Below, one piece after another: positions 1 through 7,090 of a stretch of 35,376 nucleotides of DNA; the stretch's first letter is position 1; every line of letters begins with the position of its first letter. The notes below the pieces were generated by a model that was not told the DNA's origin, did no database searches, and saw nothing but the letters and a program-made list of their open reading frames with translations. The stretch lies in the NCBI GenBank assembly GCA_964547995.1, contig CAZJRB010000079.1:1-35376 (forward strand). The letters are read 5' to 3'. The translations under genes and the position numbers were made by a program. This stretch comes from CAZJRB01 sp964547995 (GTDB lineage: Bacteria; Planctomycetota; Planctomycetia; Pirellulales; Thermoguttaceae).

Positions 1-18
1 CCCCGGGGCTCCGGCTGC

Positions 19-53
19 CGTAAGTCGTTGTGGAAGAAGGACTTACGTCCCGG
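19..53. repeat. Hairpin repeat, copy A
   Basis: Arms CGTAAGTC (19-26) and GACTTACG (40-47) are perfect inverted repeats around a 13-base loop. About 25 of 35 positions match a second stretch at 19150-19184, including the arm bases, which suggests a dispersed hairpin family. The surrounding 1-169 stretch shows no convincing gene. Confidence 0.5.
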
Positions 54-169
54 AGTCGTTCGGCTCTTTCGGCGAGGTCACGGGCTATTGCGTCTTCCGT
101 CGTACGTGAACTTGAATTCCTCGCCGTAGATGCTCTCGCCGCCGGTGCCGTTACCGCGGGGGCTTTTAC

Positions 170-226
170 TATCCACTATCCACTATCCACTGCCGTGCCG
201 TCCTCCGTCGACTGTCCGCTGTCCAC
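170..226. repeat. Heptamer tandem repeat at the 3' end of hflX
   Basis: Three exact TATCCAC heptamers occupy 170-190, and two diverged units, TGTCCGC and TGTCCAC, occupy 213-226. On the hflX strand they read GTGGATA or GTGGACA. The hflX stop codon (176-178) lies inside the array, so the last residues of HflX are repeat-encoded. Confidence 0.7.
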
Positions 227-1555
227 AACTTCCCGGGTTTTCTCGTGCGGGCAAATCATGACCCCGTCTTCGTCGATTCGGCCGAGGTGCTGCCGGGGCA
301 CGCGGCAGTGGACAATCACGCGGCTGTCGGCATATTGCTTCGAGAGGACCTCGCCGTGGTTGGCCAGATAGGCCATCAGCCGGCCGTTTTCGACGCCCAT
401 CTCGACGTCGACGTCGACGAAGGCCCGGCTTAAGGTATCGCTGACCGCGGCGGCCAATTGCGGCAACCCCTTGCCGGTCTTCGCGCTAATGGGAATCGCA
501 TCCGGGTAGCGGTTCATCAACCCGTCGAGCCGGGCACGGTCGGGCATGGCGTCGATCTTGTTGACCACCAAGAGCGTGTCCTTCCGCTCGATCCCGATTT
601 CTTCGAGCACGCAGTGGGCCGCCGAAATCTGGTCGTAAACGGCCGAGCTGCCCGCATCGGCGACGTGCAGCAAAAGCGACGCCTGGCGAGCCTCTTCCAG
701 CGTTGCCTTGAAACTCTCGATCAAATGGTGCGGCAGATCGCGGATGAACCCGACCGTGTCGCTCAAGAGCACCGGCCCCCAGCCGGGAAGCTGCCAGCGT
801 CGGGTGCGCGTGTCGAGCGTGGCAAAAAGGGCATCCTGCACGCGGACGTCCGAGCCGGTCAGCACGTTCAGCAGCGTGCTCTTGCCGGCGTTTGTGTAGC
901 CGACCAGCGAGACCGTCATGAGATCGCTTCGGGCGGCGACCTCGCGTTGTTTGCGATTTTCGATCGCCTTCAACTCGCGGCGCAGGTCGCGGATTCGCTT
1001 TTCGACCAGCCGTCGGTCCTCTTCCAACTGCGTTTCGCCCGGCCCGCGGAGCCCGACGCTGTTCTTCTGCCGCGAGAGGTGCGTCCACATCCGTTTCAGC
1101 CGCGGCATGGCGTATTCGTACTGTGCCAGCTCCACCGCCAGCCGCGCCTGGGTTGTCTGCGCCCGGGTGGCGAAGATGTCGAGGATCAGCTCCGTGCGGT
1201 CGAGGACCTTGATGCCGGCGGCTCGTTCGAGGTTTCGGGTCTGGCCGGGCGAGAGGTCGTTGTCGAAGATGATCACGTCGGCGCCGGTCGCCGCCACGAA
1301 GTTGGTCAGCTCCTCGACTTTTCCGCTGCCCAGGTAAGTGGCGATGGTCGGCTTCCGGCGTTTTTGAGTCATGCGGCCGACCACCCGGGTGCCGGCGGTG
1401 GTGGCCAGGCCGTCCAGCTCATCGAGCGGCGGCTCGGTCGTCGAACGGTCGGGCAGCAGCACGCCGACCAGAATGGCGGCCTCGCTGGCAACGCTTTCGG
1501 CACGTTCGGTCTCGTACACGGCGGAACGGTTCCTCCGGGGTTTTGCGGCTATCAT
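176..1555 (-). CDS. hflX: Ribosome-associated GTPase HflX
   Basis: A 459-residue HflX-family GTPase. In characterised bacteria HflX binds the 50S subunit and splits or rescues stalled and heat-damaged 70S ribosomes. The N-terminal HflX domain (about 25-205) contains the glycine-rich segment GLRGPGETQLE, followed by a charged helix. The G domain shows G1 GYTNAGKST near 218, G3 DTVGF near 264 and G4 NKID near 330. The ATG at 1555 has a weak TAGGG ribosome-binding site 8 bases upstream. The final 18 or so residues (VVDSGQSTEDGTAVDSG) come from a heptamer repeat and are probably not part of the conserved fold. It lies downstream of rsgA on the same strand. The 143-base gap contains two strong inverted repeats, so co-transcription is uncertain. 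Confidence 0.95.
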   Translation of the reverse strand: MIAAKPRRNRSAVYETERAESVASEAAILVGVLLPDRSTTEPPLDELDGLATTAGTRVVGRMTQKRRKPTIATYLGSGKVEELTNFVAATGADVIIFDNDLSPGQTRNLERAAGIKVLDRTELILDIFATRAQTTQARLAVELAQYEYAMPRLKRMWTHLSRQKNSVGLRGPGETQLEEDRRLVEKRIRDLRRELKAIENRKQREVAARSDLMTVSLVGYTNAGKSTLLNVLTGSDVRVQDALFATLDTRTRRWQLPGWGPVLLSDTVGFIRDLPHHLIESFKATLEEARQASLLLHVADAGSSAVYDQISAAHCVLEEIGIERKDTLLVVNKIDAMPDRARLDGLMNRYPDAIPISAKTGKGLPQLAAAVSDTLSRAFVDVDVEMGVENGRLMAYLANHGEVLSKQYADSRVIVHCRVPRQHLGRIDEDGVMICPHEKTREVVDSGQSTEDGTAVDSG

Positions 1556-1577
1556 TATTGTACCCTACCGGGTGCTG

Positions 1578-1600
1578 CGAGAAAAAGCCCCTTTTTCTCG
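1578..1600. repeat. Perfect 10-bp inverted repeat upstream of hflX
   Basis: CGAGAAAAAG (1578-1587) and CTTTTTCTCG (1591-1600) pair perfectly around a 3-base loop, 23 bases upstream of the hflX start. On the minus strand it could form a leader hairpin. It is not followed by a T tract, so a canonical intrinsic terminator is not supported. Confidence 0.5.
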
Positions 1601-1632
1601 ACGCCCGCGGCGGCGGCAAGGTTCGCCGTTTC

Positions 1633-1662
1633 CGTACGCCGGGCCTCCGCGCCCGGCGTACG
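1633..1662. repeat. Perfect 12-bp inverted repeat between rsgA and hflX
   Basis: CGTACGCCGGGC (1633-1644) and GCCCGGCGTACG (1651-1662) flank a 6-base loop. It lies 37 bases past the rsgA stop. It could stabilise the rsgA 3' end or be an interspersed palindrome. Confidence 0.55.
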
Positions 1663-1698
1663 AGCTTCCGCGGCACAAAACCCTCGGCGGCGTGAGGG

Positions 1699-2841
1699 TC
1701 AACCTGCCTCCGCGCCGATCAGGTGGCAATAGCTTTCGTAGCGCCGCTCGTCGAGCCGGCCGTCGGCCACCGCGTTCTTGACCGCGCAATCGTCTTCGTG
1801 CGTGTGGGTGCAGTCGGGGAAACGGCAATAGTTGACGTAAGGGCGGAAGTCGCGAAAAAAGGCGAGAACCTCTTCCGGGATCACGTCCCAGAGCGCGAAC
1901 TGCCGGATGCCGGGCGTGTCGACCACGTAACCGCCGAACGAGAGCGGCAGCAACTCGGCCGTGCTCGTCGTGTGCCGCCCCTTGCTCGTGTCGGAACTGA
2001 CCTCGCGGACGCGAAGGTTCAGCTCGGGGTCAACCGCGTTCAGGAGCGACGATTTGCCGACGCCGCTTTGCCCCGCCACCACGCTTTCACACCCCAGCAG
2101 CACGCGGCGGAACCGCTCGATCCCGAAGCCGGTTTTCGCGCTTAGAAGCAACACGTCATAGCCCATCTGGGCGTAGACGCCGGCCAGCGGCTGCAGCGCG
2201 GCCGGGTCGATCAGGTCGATCTTGTTGATGCAGACAGTCGGCCGCACGTTACCCTTCTCGGCCGAAATGAGCAGCCGGTCGATCAAGTTCGGTTTCAGCG
2301 GCGGCTCGGCCGTGCTGACAACGATCAGAAGCTGATCGACATTGGTAACAATGATCTGGTGTCGCCCGCCGCTGGTGCGGCAGATGCTCCCGTGCCGGGG
2401 TTCGACTCGCTCGATGATCCCTTCGGCGGGATCGGTGTTTTCGACGGGGCGAAACAGGACCCGATCGCCGACGGCCACCACGTGGCGCTGCTCGGTGGTA
2501 AGCGTCTTCAGCAGCCGCCGGACGGCACACTGCCAGAGTTTGCCGTGCTGGTCGCACACCGTGCTGATCAGCCCGCGAACGGCAAGGACCCGCCCGGGGC
2601 GGCAAGCGGCTTCGTCCACGTCAAGCTGGACTTCCAGGCCGGGCTCATCCCCGGTGCCAACCTCGGTGCCGTGGACGGTCCGCTTTCGAGACAGATCACC
2701 CTTGCCGCTGATGCGTTCCTGCTGCTTGGGGGCATCGTCTTCGAATCCGTGTTCCTCGAACTGCCGCGTCCAATCGGTGGGACGGGTGCGGACGTTGCGG
2801 TTCTTGCGGAAGCTGGTGCGGATTTTCTTCTTCTTGCCCAT
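1699..2841 (-). CDS. rsgA: Small-subunit ribosome biogenesis GTPase RsgA
   Basis: A 380-residue circularly permuted GTPase of the RsgA/YjeQ family, which checks late 30S assembly and releases RbfA. An OB-fold region (about 85-150) precedes the permuted G domain: NKID (G4) near 204 comes before GQSGVGKSS (G1) near 256 and DTPG (G3) near 307. A C-terminal zinc motif, YCRFPDCTHTHEDDC, follows. The N-terminus (GKKKKIRTSFRKNRNVRTR) is very basic, as expected for rRNA contact, and is longer than in E. coli. ATG at 2841 is chosen over an adjacent TTG; a GAAGAAG stretch in the 3' end of the FHA gene serves as ribosome-binding site. Only 6 bases separate it from the FHA stop, so the two are probably translationally linked. 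Confidence 0.95.
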   Translation of the reverse strand: MGKKKKIRTSFRKNRNVRTRPTDWTRQFEEHGFEDDAPKQQERISGKGDLSRKRTVHGTEVGTGDEPGLEVQLDVDEAACRPGRVLAVRGLISTVCDQHGKLWQCAVRRLLKTLTTEQRHVVAVGDRVLFRPVENTDPAEGIIERVEPRHGSICRTSGGRHQIIVTNVDQLLIVVSTAEPPLKPNLIDRLLISAEKGNVRPTVCINKIDLIDPAALQPLAGVYAQMGYDVLLLSAKTGFGIERFRRVLLGCESVVAGQSGVGKSSLLNAVDPELNLRVREVSSDTSKGRHTTSTAELLPLSFGGYVVDTPGIRQFALWDVIPEEVLAFFRDFRPYVNYCRFPDCTHTHEDDCAVKNAVADGRLDERRYESYCHLIGAEAG

Positions 2842-2847
2842 CAAAGA

Positions 2848-3294
2848 TCAATCTTCTTCCACAATATCGAATTCCTCATCGTCGTACTCGATCCGGATTT
2901 CGACATCGTCGATGTGGCGTTTTTCCAGGCCCGCCCGTTCCAGCAACGATTTCTTGAATATATCGGCGTCCGCGACATCCGGCGGCGGGGGACCGACGGC
3001 TCCCAGCTCGGCGGGCGAATACTTCATCTCATATCGGTGCTTGGCAAAGGCAATGACCTCGCCGGGATCGACCCGTTTTTCCGTGATGCGAAGCCCGCCG
3101 ACCTTCACTCCGTTGCGGCTCTTCAGATCGCGGACGTACCAATACCCACCGTTGACGCTCAGTTGGGCATGATGTGCCGAGACGTTGGCGAATCGCAACA
3201 CGATATCGCAACTTTCACGCCGCCCGACTAGCAGGACTTTCTTCATTAGGGGTATGATGTCCCCGCCCCCCAGAGGGATCAATTCGCCGTACAT
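2848..3294 (-). CDS. FHA-domain protein
   Basis: A 148-residue cytoplasmic protein with an N-terminal forkhead-associated domain, a phosphothreonine-binding module. Diagnostic pieces are GRRESCDIVL, NVSAHHAQL and DLKSRNGVKV, matching the conserved GR, S..H and S.NG positions. The C-terminal 50 residues are strongly acidic (EIRIEYDDEEFDIVEED). ATG 3294 is preferred over a TTG at 3336 because GGACAGGAAGAG lies just upstream and the FHA fold starts soon after it. It is the first gene of an FHA-rsgA unit. The partner kinase is unknown; a Hanks-type kinase is encoded far away at 26919. Confidence 0.85.
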   Translation of the reverse strand: MYGELIPLGGGDIIPLMKKVLLVGRRESCDIVLRFANVSAHHAQLSVNGGYWYVRDLKSRNGVKVGGLRITEKRVDPGEVIAFAKHRYEMKYSPAELGAVGPPPPDVADADIFKKSLLERAGLEKRHIDDVEIRIEYDDEEFDIVEED

Positions 3295-3384
3295 CTCTTC
3301 CTGTCCTTCGGGTGCTCCTTGCCGCAACCTAAACAAGCGAATAGCATAACGGTGACTGACAGCCGAGCCCGATTAGGTGTCAAA

Positions 3385-4371
3385 TTGTCCTCCATCGAAT
3401 CCCCTTGTGCGTGCAGCGAACCACCCGATTGGTGGTTAAACGGTCTTTTGTATCATACTCGGAAGTTCTCATTTTGCAAGCAATTCGGGGGCCCTGTGCG
3501 GAAAATCAGCTTGGACGCGGGATTCGGTTGTCCGAATCGCGACGGCACCCTCTCGAGCCGCGGTTGCGTATTCTGCGATCCTGCCAGCTTCAGCCCCAGC
3601 CGACAATTCCCTTCCCTGTCGATCCGCCAGCAGATCGACGAGGGAATCCGGCGGCTGGCGGCCCGCTACCATGCCAAACGTTTCGTCGGCTATTTCCAGC
3701 CGGGTACCAACACCTACGGACCGGTTGACCGGCTTCGAGAGATGTTTTCCCGCGTAATGGAACACCCTAAAATAGTGGGAGTCATGATCGGCACCCGCCC
3801 CGATTGCGTTGCCGATGATGTGCTCGACCTGCTCGAGGAGTTGTCGCGCCGGACGTGGCTTACCGTGGAGTTCGGGCTGCAAACGATCCACGATCGCACT
3901 TTGCAGTGGATGAACCGCGGCCACGGATACGGCGCCTTTCTCGATGCAATCCGGCGGAGCCGGAACCGGGGATTCGAGATCGGGGTCCATGTGATCCTCG
4001 GTCTTCCGGGCGAGTCGCGGGCCGACATGATGGCGACCGCCCGGGAACTGGCCCGGATGGAAATCGACTCGGTGAAGCTTCATAACCTTTATGCCGTAAG
4101 GGACACACCGCTGGCCGGCATGGTCGCGCGTGGCGAGGTGCGGCTTCCTGAATTCGAGGAGCATGTCGGTCGGGTGGTCGATTTCCTGGAGGAGTTGCCG
4201 CCGGATTGCGTGATTGATCGAATAAGCGGCGACGCGCCACGGGCATATCTGGTCGGCCCCGAGTGGTGCCTGGATAAGTCGGCCGTGCGCGACGCGGTCG
4301 AGGCGGAGTTCCGGCACCGGGGTTCACGACAGGGCTGTCGAGCCGCGGCCGGCCGCCCCGGCCGAACATAG
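3385..4371 (+). CDS. YhcC-type radical SAM protein (TIGR01212-like)
   Basis: Radical SAM enzyme of the YhcC family, whose substrate is not established. The cluster motif is the family's spaced version C-x11-C-x2-C in GFGCPNRDGTLSSRGCVFC, near residue 49. Downstream are GYFQPGTNTYGPVD, IGTRPDC, VEFGLQTIHD and HVILGLPGE, all typical of the family barrel. The start is uncertain. No ATG precedes the motif. TTG 3385 has AGGTG five bases upstream and gives 328 residues. TTG 3448 gives 307 residues, nearer the usual family length. The frame is open back to 3319. It is divergent from the FHA gene. Confidence 0.88.
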   Translation: MSSIESPCACSEPPDWWLNGLLYHTRKFSFCKQFGGPVRKISLDAGFGCPNRDGTLSSRGCVFCDPASFSPSRQFPSLSIRQQIDEGIRRLAARYHAKRFVGYFQPGTNTYGPVDRLREMFSRVMEHPKIVGVMIGTRPDCVADDVLDLLEELSRRTWLTVEFGLQTIHDRTLQWMNRGHGYGAFLDAIRRSRNRGFEIGVHVILGLPGESRADMMATARELARMEIDSVKLHNLYAVRDTPLAGMVARGEVRLPEFEEHVGRVVDFLEELPPDCVIDRISGDAPRAYLVGPEWCLDKSAVRDAVEAEFRHRGSRQGCRAAAGRPGRT

Positions 4372-4405
4372 AGACATAAAGCCGTACCGCGGGAACCAGA
4401 CGGAA

Positions 4406-6205
4406 ATGGAAGAATCCGACCACCCGGAAAACCTGTTGGCGACGGCACTCGGACACTTTCGAGCGGGTCGCGACGAGGAAGCTGCGGTCCTCTGCCACCG
4501 GGTGCTCACCGCCGACGCGGCGAACGCGGGCGCACTTCATTTGTGGGGGGCCCTGGAGGCCAAGGCCGGCCGCGTCGACGCCGCCATTACGCACCTTGAA
4601 AAGGCCATCGCACTACATCCCGCAAGCCCAAAATACCACAATTCGCTGGGAGCGGCCTACGCGCAGAAGAGACACTTCGCCCACGCCGTCCACCATTTCT
4701 GGCAAGCCCTGGCCCGGGAACCCCACTATCCTCCGGCGCTGAAAAATCTCGGACAGGCTTTGGGCGAACTGGGCTACGCGGCCGAGGCCGAACGCATCCG
4801 CGAACTTGCCGCGGCGCTCGATCCCAACGAGCCCGACAACCCGGAGGCCCTATACCGGCTGGGGCTCCGTCAATATGACGCCGACGAGTTTCACGATGCA
4901 ATCGAGTGGTTTCGAAAGGCTGTGGCCCAGAAACCCGACTTTGTGGATGCGCGCAGGCTGCTCATCGACGCGTTGTGGCAGGAAGGCCGGGTCGACGAGG
5001 CCCTGGCCAACTGCCGAGAGATGCTGGCGATTCTGCCGGACGAACCGGAGTCGCTCAGGAGTTCCGGCGTCCTGCTCCAGCGAACCGGCAAGGTGAAAGA
5101 AGCGGTGATCTCGCTGCAAGAATCCATCAAACGTGCACCCGAGTATGCCGAGCCCTACCTGACCCTGACCGAGTGCAAGCGATTCGTGGCCGGCGATCCG
5201 GAAATCGAGCGGTTGAAGTCGCTTTGCGGCAACGAGTCGCTGGCGCCGAAGGACAAGGTTATATTATATTACGCTCTCGGCAAAGTGTACGTGGATCTCC
5301 AGGACTATGACCGGGCGTTCGAGTGTTTTCGCCTGGGCAGTGCGCTAAAAAGGCCGCTGGTCGACTACGACCCGGACAGGAGGACGAGGCAGGTAAACGA
5401 TCTGATCGAGTTCTTCGACGAGGCGCGTTTCGCAGAGATTGGAGACCGCTTCGCAACGTACTCCCGCCTGCCGATCTTCATCGTGGGCATGCCTCGTTCC
5501 GGGACCAGCCTGGTGGAGCAAATCATAGCCAGTCACCCTGTCGTCTACGGTGCGGGGGAATTGAACGACGTGCGGCGGGTGTCGCAGCGGATGCCGTCGC
5601 TGGTGCAGCCACACACACCCTTTCCCGACTGCCTGGCCCGTTTGTCCCCGATCGTGGCGCGGAAACTGGCAACGGAATACGTGGACCGGCTGTGCGGCCT
5701 GGCGCCGGATGCCGCCCATGTCACCGACAAGATGCCGTGGAACTTTCACACCCTTGGTCTGATTGCCTTCTTGTGGCCCTATGCCAAGATTATTCACTGC
5801 ATGCGGGATCCGCTCGACACGTGCGTATCGTGCTATACGCGGTACTTCAGCGCCGGGCAACCCTTCAGCTGGGATCTGGTGGAACTGGGCCATTACTACC
5901 GCGAGTACCAGCGGTTGGCGGAGCATTGGCGAGCGGTACTGCCGTCGCCGATTCTGGAAGTGCCGTACGAACGGCTCGTGGCCGACCAGGAGCAGGTTAC
6001 CCGTGAAATGCTCGATTTCTGCCACCTGGACTGGGACGATCGGTGCCTGGCGTTCTACGAAACGGATCGGCCCGTGATGACGAATCCGATTGACGTGCGC
6101 CGCCCCATCTATGGCAGTTCCATCGAGCGCTGGCGGAAGTTCGAGTCACACCTGGGGCCTTTGCGGCGGGCACTTGCCGGCGAACTCGATCCGCGGGGCG
6201 CCTGA
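4406..6205 (+). CDS. TPR-sulfotransferase fusion protein
   Basis: A 599-residue two-part protein. Residues 1 to about 300 form tetratricopeptide repeats (for example ALHLWGALEAKAGRVDAAITHLEKA cut into helical pairs, and ALYRLGLRQYDADEFHDAI). Residues about 350-590 form a sulfotransferase domain. The 5'-phosphosulfate loop PIFIVGMPRSGTS is near 355 and the 3'-phosphate-binding RDPLDTCVS near 467, so PAPS is the expected sulfate donor. The acceptor cannot be read from sequence. This architecture (TPR plus Sulfotransfer) is common in planctomycetes and some proteobacteria and resembles protein-tyrosine or polysaccharide sulfotransferases. No signal peptide is visible. It starts 34 bases after the radical SAM gene and ends 9 bases from a convergent gene. 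Confidence 0.9.
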   Translation: MEESDHPENLLATALGHFRAGRDEEAAVLCHRVLTADAANAGALHLWGALEAKAGRVDAAITHLEKAIALHPASPKYHNSLGAAYAQKRHFAHAVHHFWQALAREPHYPPALKNLGQALGELGYAAEAERIRELAAALDPNEPDNPEALYRLGLRQYDADEFHDAIEWFRKAVAQKPDFVDARRLLIDALWQEGRVDEALANCREMLAILPDEPESLRSSGVLLQRTGKVKEAVISLQESIKRAPEYAEPYLTLTECKRFVAGDPEIERLKSLCGNESLAPKDKVILYYALGKVYVDLQDYDRAFECFRLGSALKRPLVDYDPDRRTRQVNDLIEFFDEARFAEIGDRFATYSRLPIFIVGMPRSGTSLVEQIIASHPVVYGAGELNDVRRVSQRMPSLVQPHTPFPDCLARLSPIVARKLATEYVDRLCGLAPDAAHVTDKMPWNFHTLGLIAFLWPYAKIIHCMRDPLDTCVSCYTRYFSAGQPFSWDLVELGHYYREYQRLAEHWRAVLPSPILEVPYERLVADQEQVTREMLDFCHLDWDDRCLAFYETDRPVMTNPIDVRRPIYGSSIERWRKFESHLGPLRRALAGELDPRGA

Positions 6206-6214
6206 ACGGCTTCA

Positions 6215-6793
6215 TTAGGCCTCGCGTTCCGCTTCGTCTCCCATTCCGTCCATTTCCTCGCCGATTTCGCCACCCATTTCGTCTCCCATTCCGTCTATTT
6301 CCTCGCCGATTTCGCCGCCCATTTCGTCTCCCATTCCGTCCATTTCCTCGCCGATTTCGCCGCCCATTTCGTCTCCCATTCCGTCCATTTCCTCGCCGAT
6401 TTCCCCGCCCATTTCGTCATCCATTCCCTCCAATTCCTCGCCTATCTGCTCGTCCATTTCTTCATCCGCTTCTTCGGGCTCCTCGGGTTCTTCTTCTTTT
6501 TCTTCTTCTTCTTCGGATTCTTCCTGTTTCCATTTTGCCCGCAGGACTTCCACTACGATGAACAACACGAGCCCAATGAAGCCTACGGCGACGCTAAGAA
6601 TGAATAGCCAATTCGTGCCTTCCGGTTCGTCGGATTCAACGGGAAGGGTTTCCCCGGCAGATTTGTCGAGCGACCCCTCCGCTGCCGGATCGGACGTCGG
6701 CTCGGCAGGATCCGGCTCTTGGGCCGCGACCTGGAGCGTGCTCAGCCCTAAGAACGTCAGGCATATCAGAATTGCCCAAGTTGCTCTATCCAC
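6215..6793 (-). CDS. Membrane protein with acidic 15-residue tandem repeats
   Basis: A 192-residue protein of unknown function. The GTG start at 6793 is supported by GGAGGA seven bases upstream; an upstream in-frame start near 7042 lacks such support and would bury the signal peptide. Order: signal peptide (ATWAILICLTFLGLSTLQVAAQ region, residues 4-25), a short acidic periplasmic stretch, one transmembrane helix (WLFILSVAVGFIGLVLFIV), a poly-Glu segment, then four full copies and one partial copy of E-E-M-D-G-M-G-D-E-M-G-G-E-I-G. The tail is predicted cytoplasmic if the signal is cleaved. Its extreme acidity suggests binding of cations or a basic partner, but this is inference. It is convergent with the sulfotransferase gene. 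Confidence 0.75.
   Translation of the reverse strand: MDRATWAILICLTFLGLSTLQVAAQEPDPAEPTSDPAAEGSLDKSAGETLPVESDEPEGTNWLFILSVAVGFIGLVLFIVVEVLRAKWKQEESEEEEEKEEEPEEPEEADEEMDEQIGEELEGMDDEMGGEIGEEMDGMGDEMGGEIGEEMDGMGDEMGGEIGEEIDGMGDEMGGEIGEEMDGMGDEAEREA
6233..6439. repeat. 45-bp coding tandem repeat array
   Basis: Four full 45-bp units (6260-6304, 6305-6349, 6350-6394, 6395-6439) and a 27-bp partial unit (6233-6259) encode the acidic repeats on the minus strand. The central units are nearly identical in nucleotide sequence, pointing to recent duplication. Confidence 0.9.
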
Positions 6794-7090
6794 CAGATCG
6801 TCCTCCTTCGTCAGTTGGTGTTGATTCGCCGATTCGAACCGGCCCCACCCGTTTCCAGTGTAGTTGACAACCCGTGGCCATGCCAGCAAAGAATCCGGGA
6901 GTGCCGAGCCGAGACCATGGACGTTTTCGCAAATTATTGTCACGCAATAGTTTACGGCGAACGCCATTTCGCCTCCGGTAACCGGGTTCCCGGTCAACAT
7001 CAGGGGCAACTTTCCAGAGATTGACGACTCGACTGCGGCCACCTATACTCACTGATATACCCCACCCTAGATGTACAAGGAGCCTTTCTG
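6794..7090. other. Divergent intergenic region
   Basis: This 297-base gap separates the acidic-repeat membrane protein (minus) from the Tat oxidoreductase (plus) and must hold both promoters. I see no clear promoter pair or hairpin. Only the two ribosome-binding sites are obvious. Confidence 0.4.

Noticed and set aside
458..1732. A 424-codon plus-strand open frame opposite hflX
   Set aside because: It is antisense to the well-conserved HflX and shows no family motifs; long antisense frames are common in GC-rich DNA.
6233..6439. CRISPR-like regular array
   Set aside because: The 45-bp units are contiguous with no unique spacers and encode an in-frame peptide repeat.
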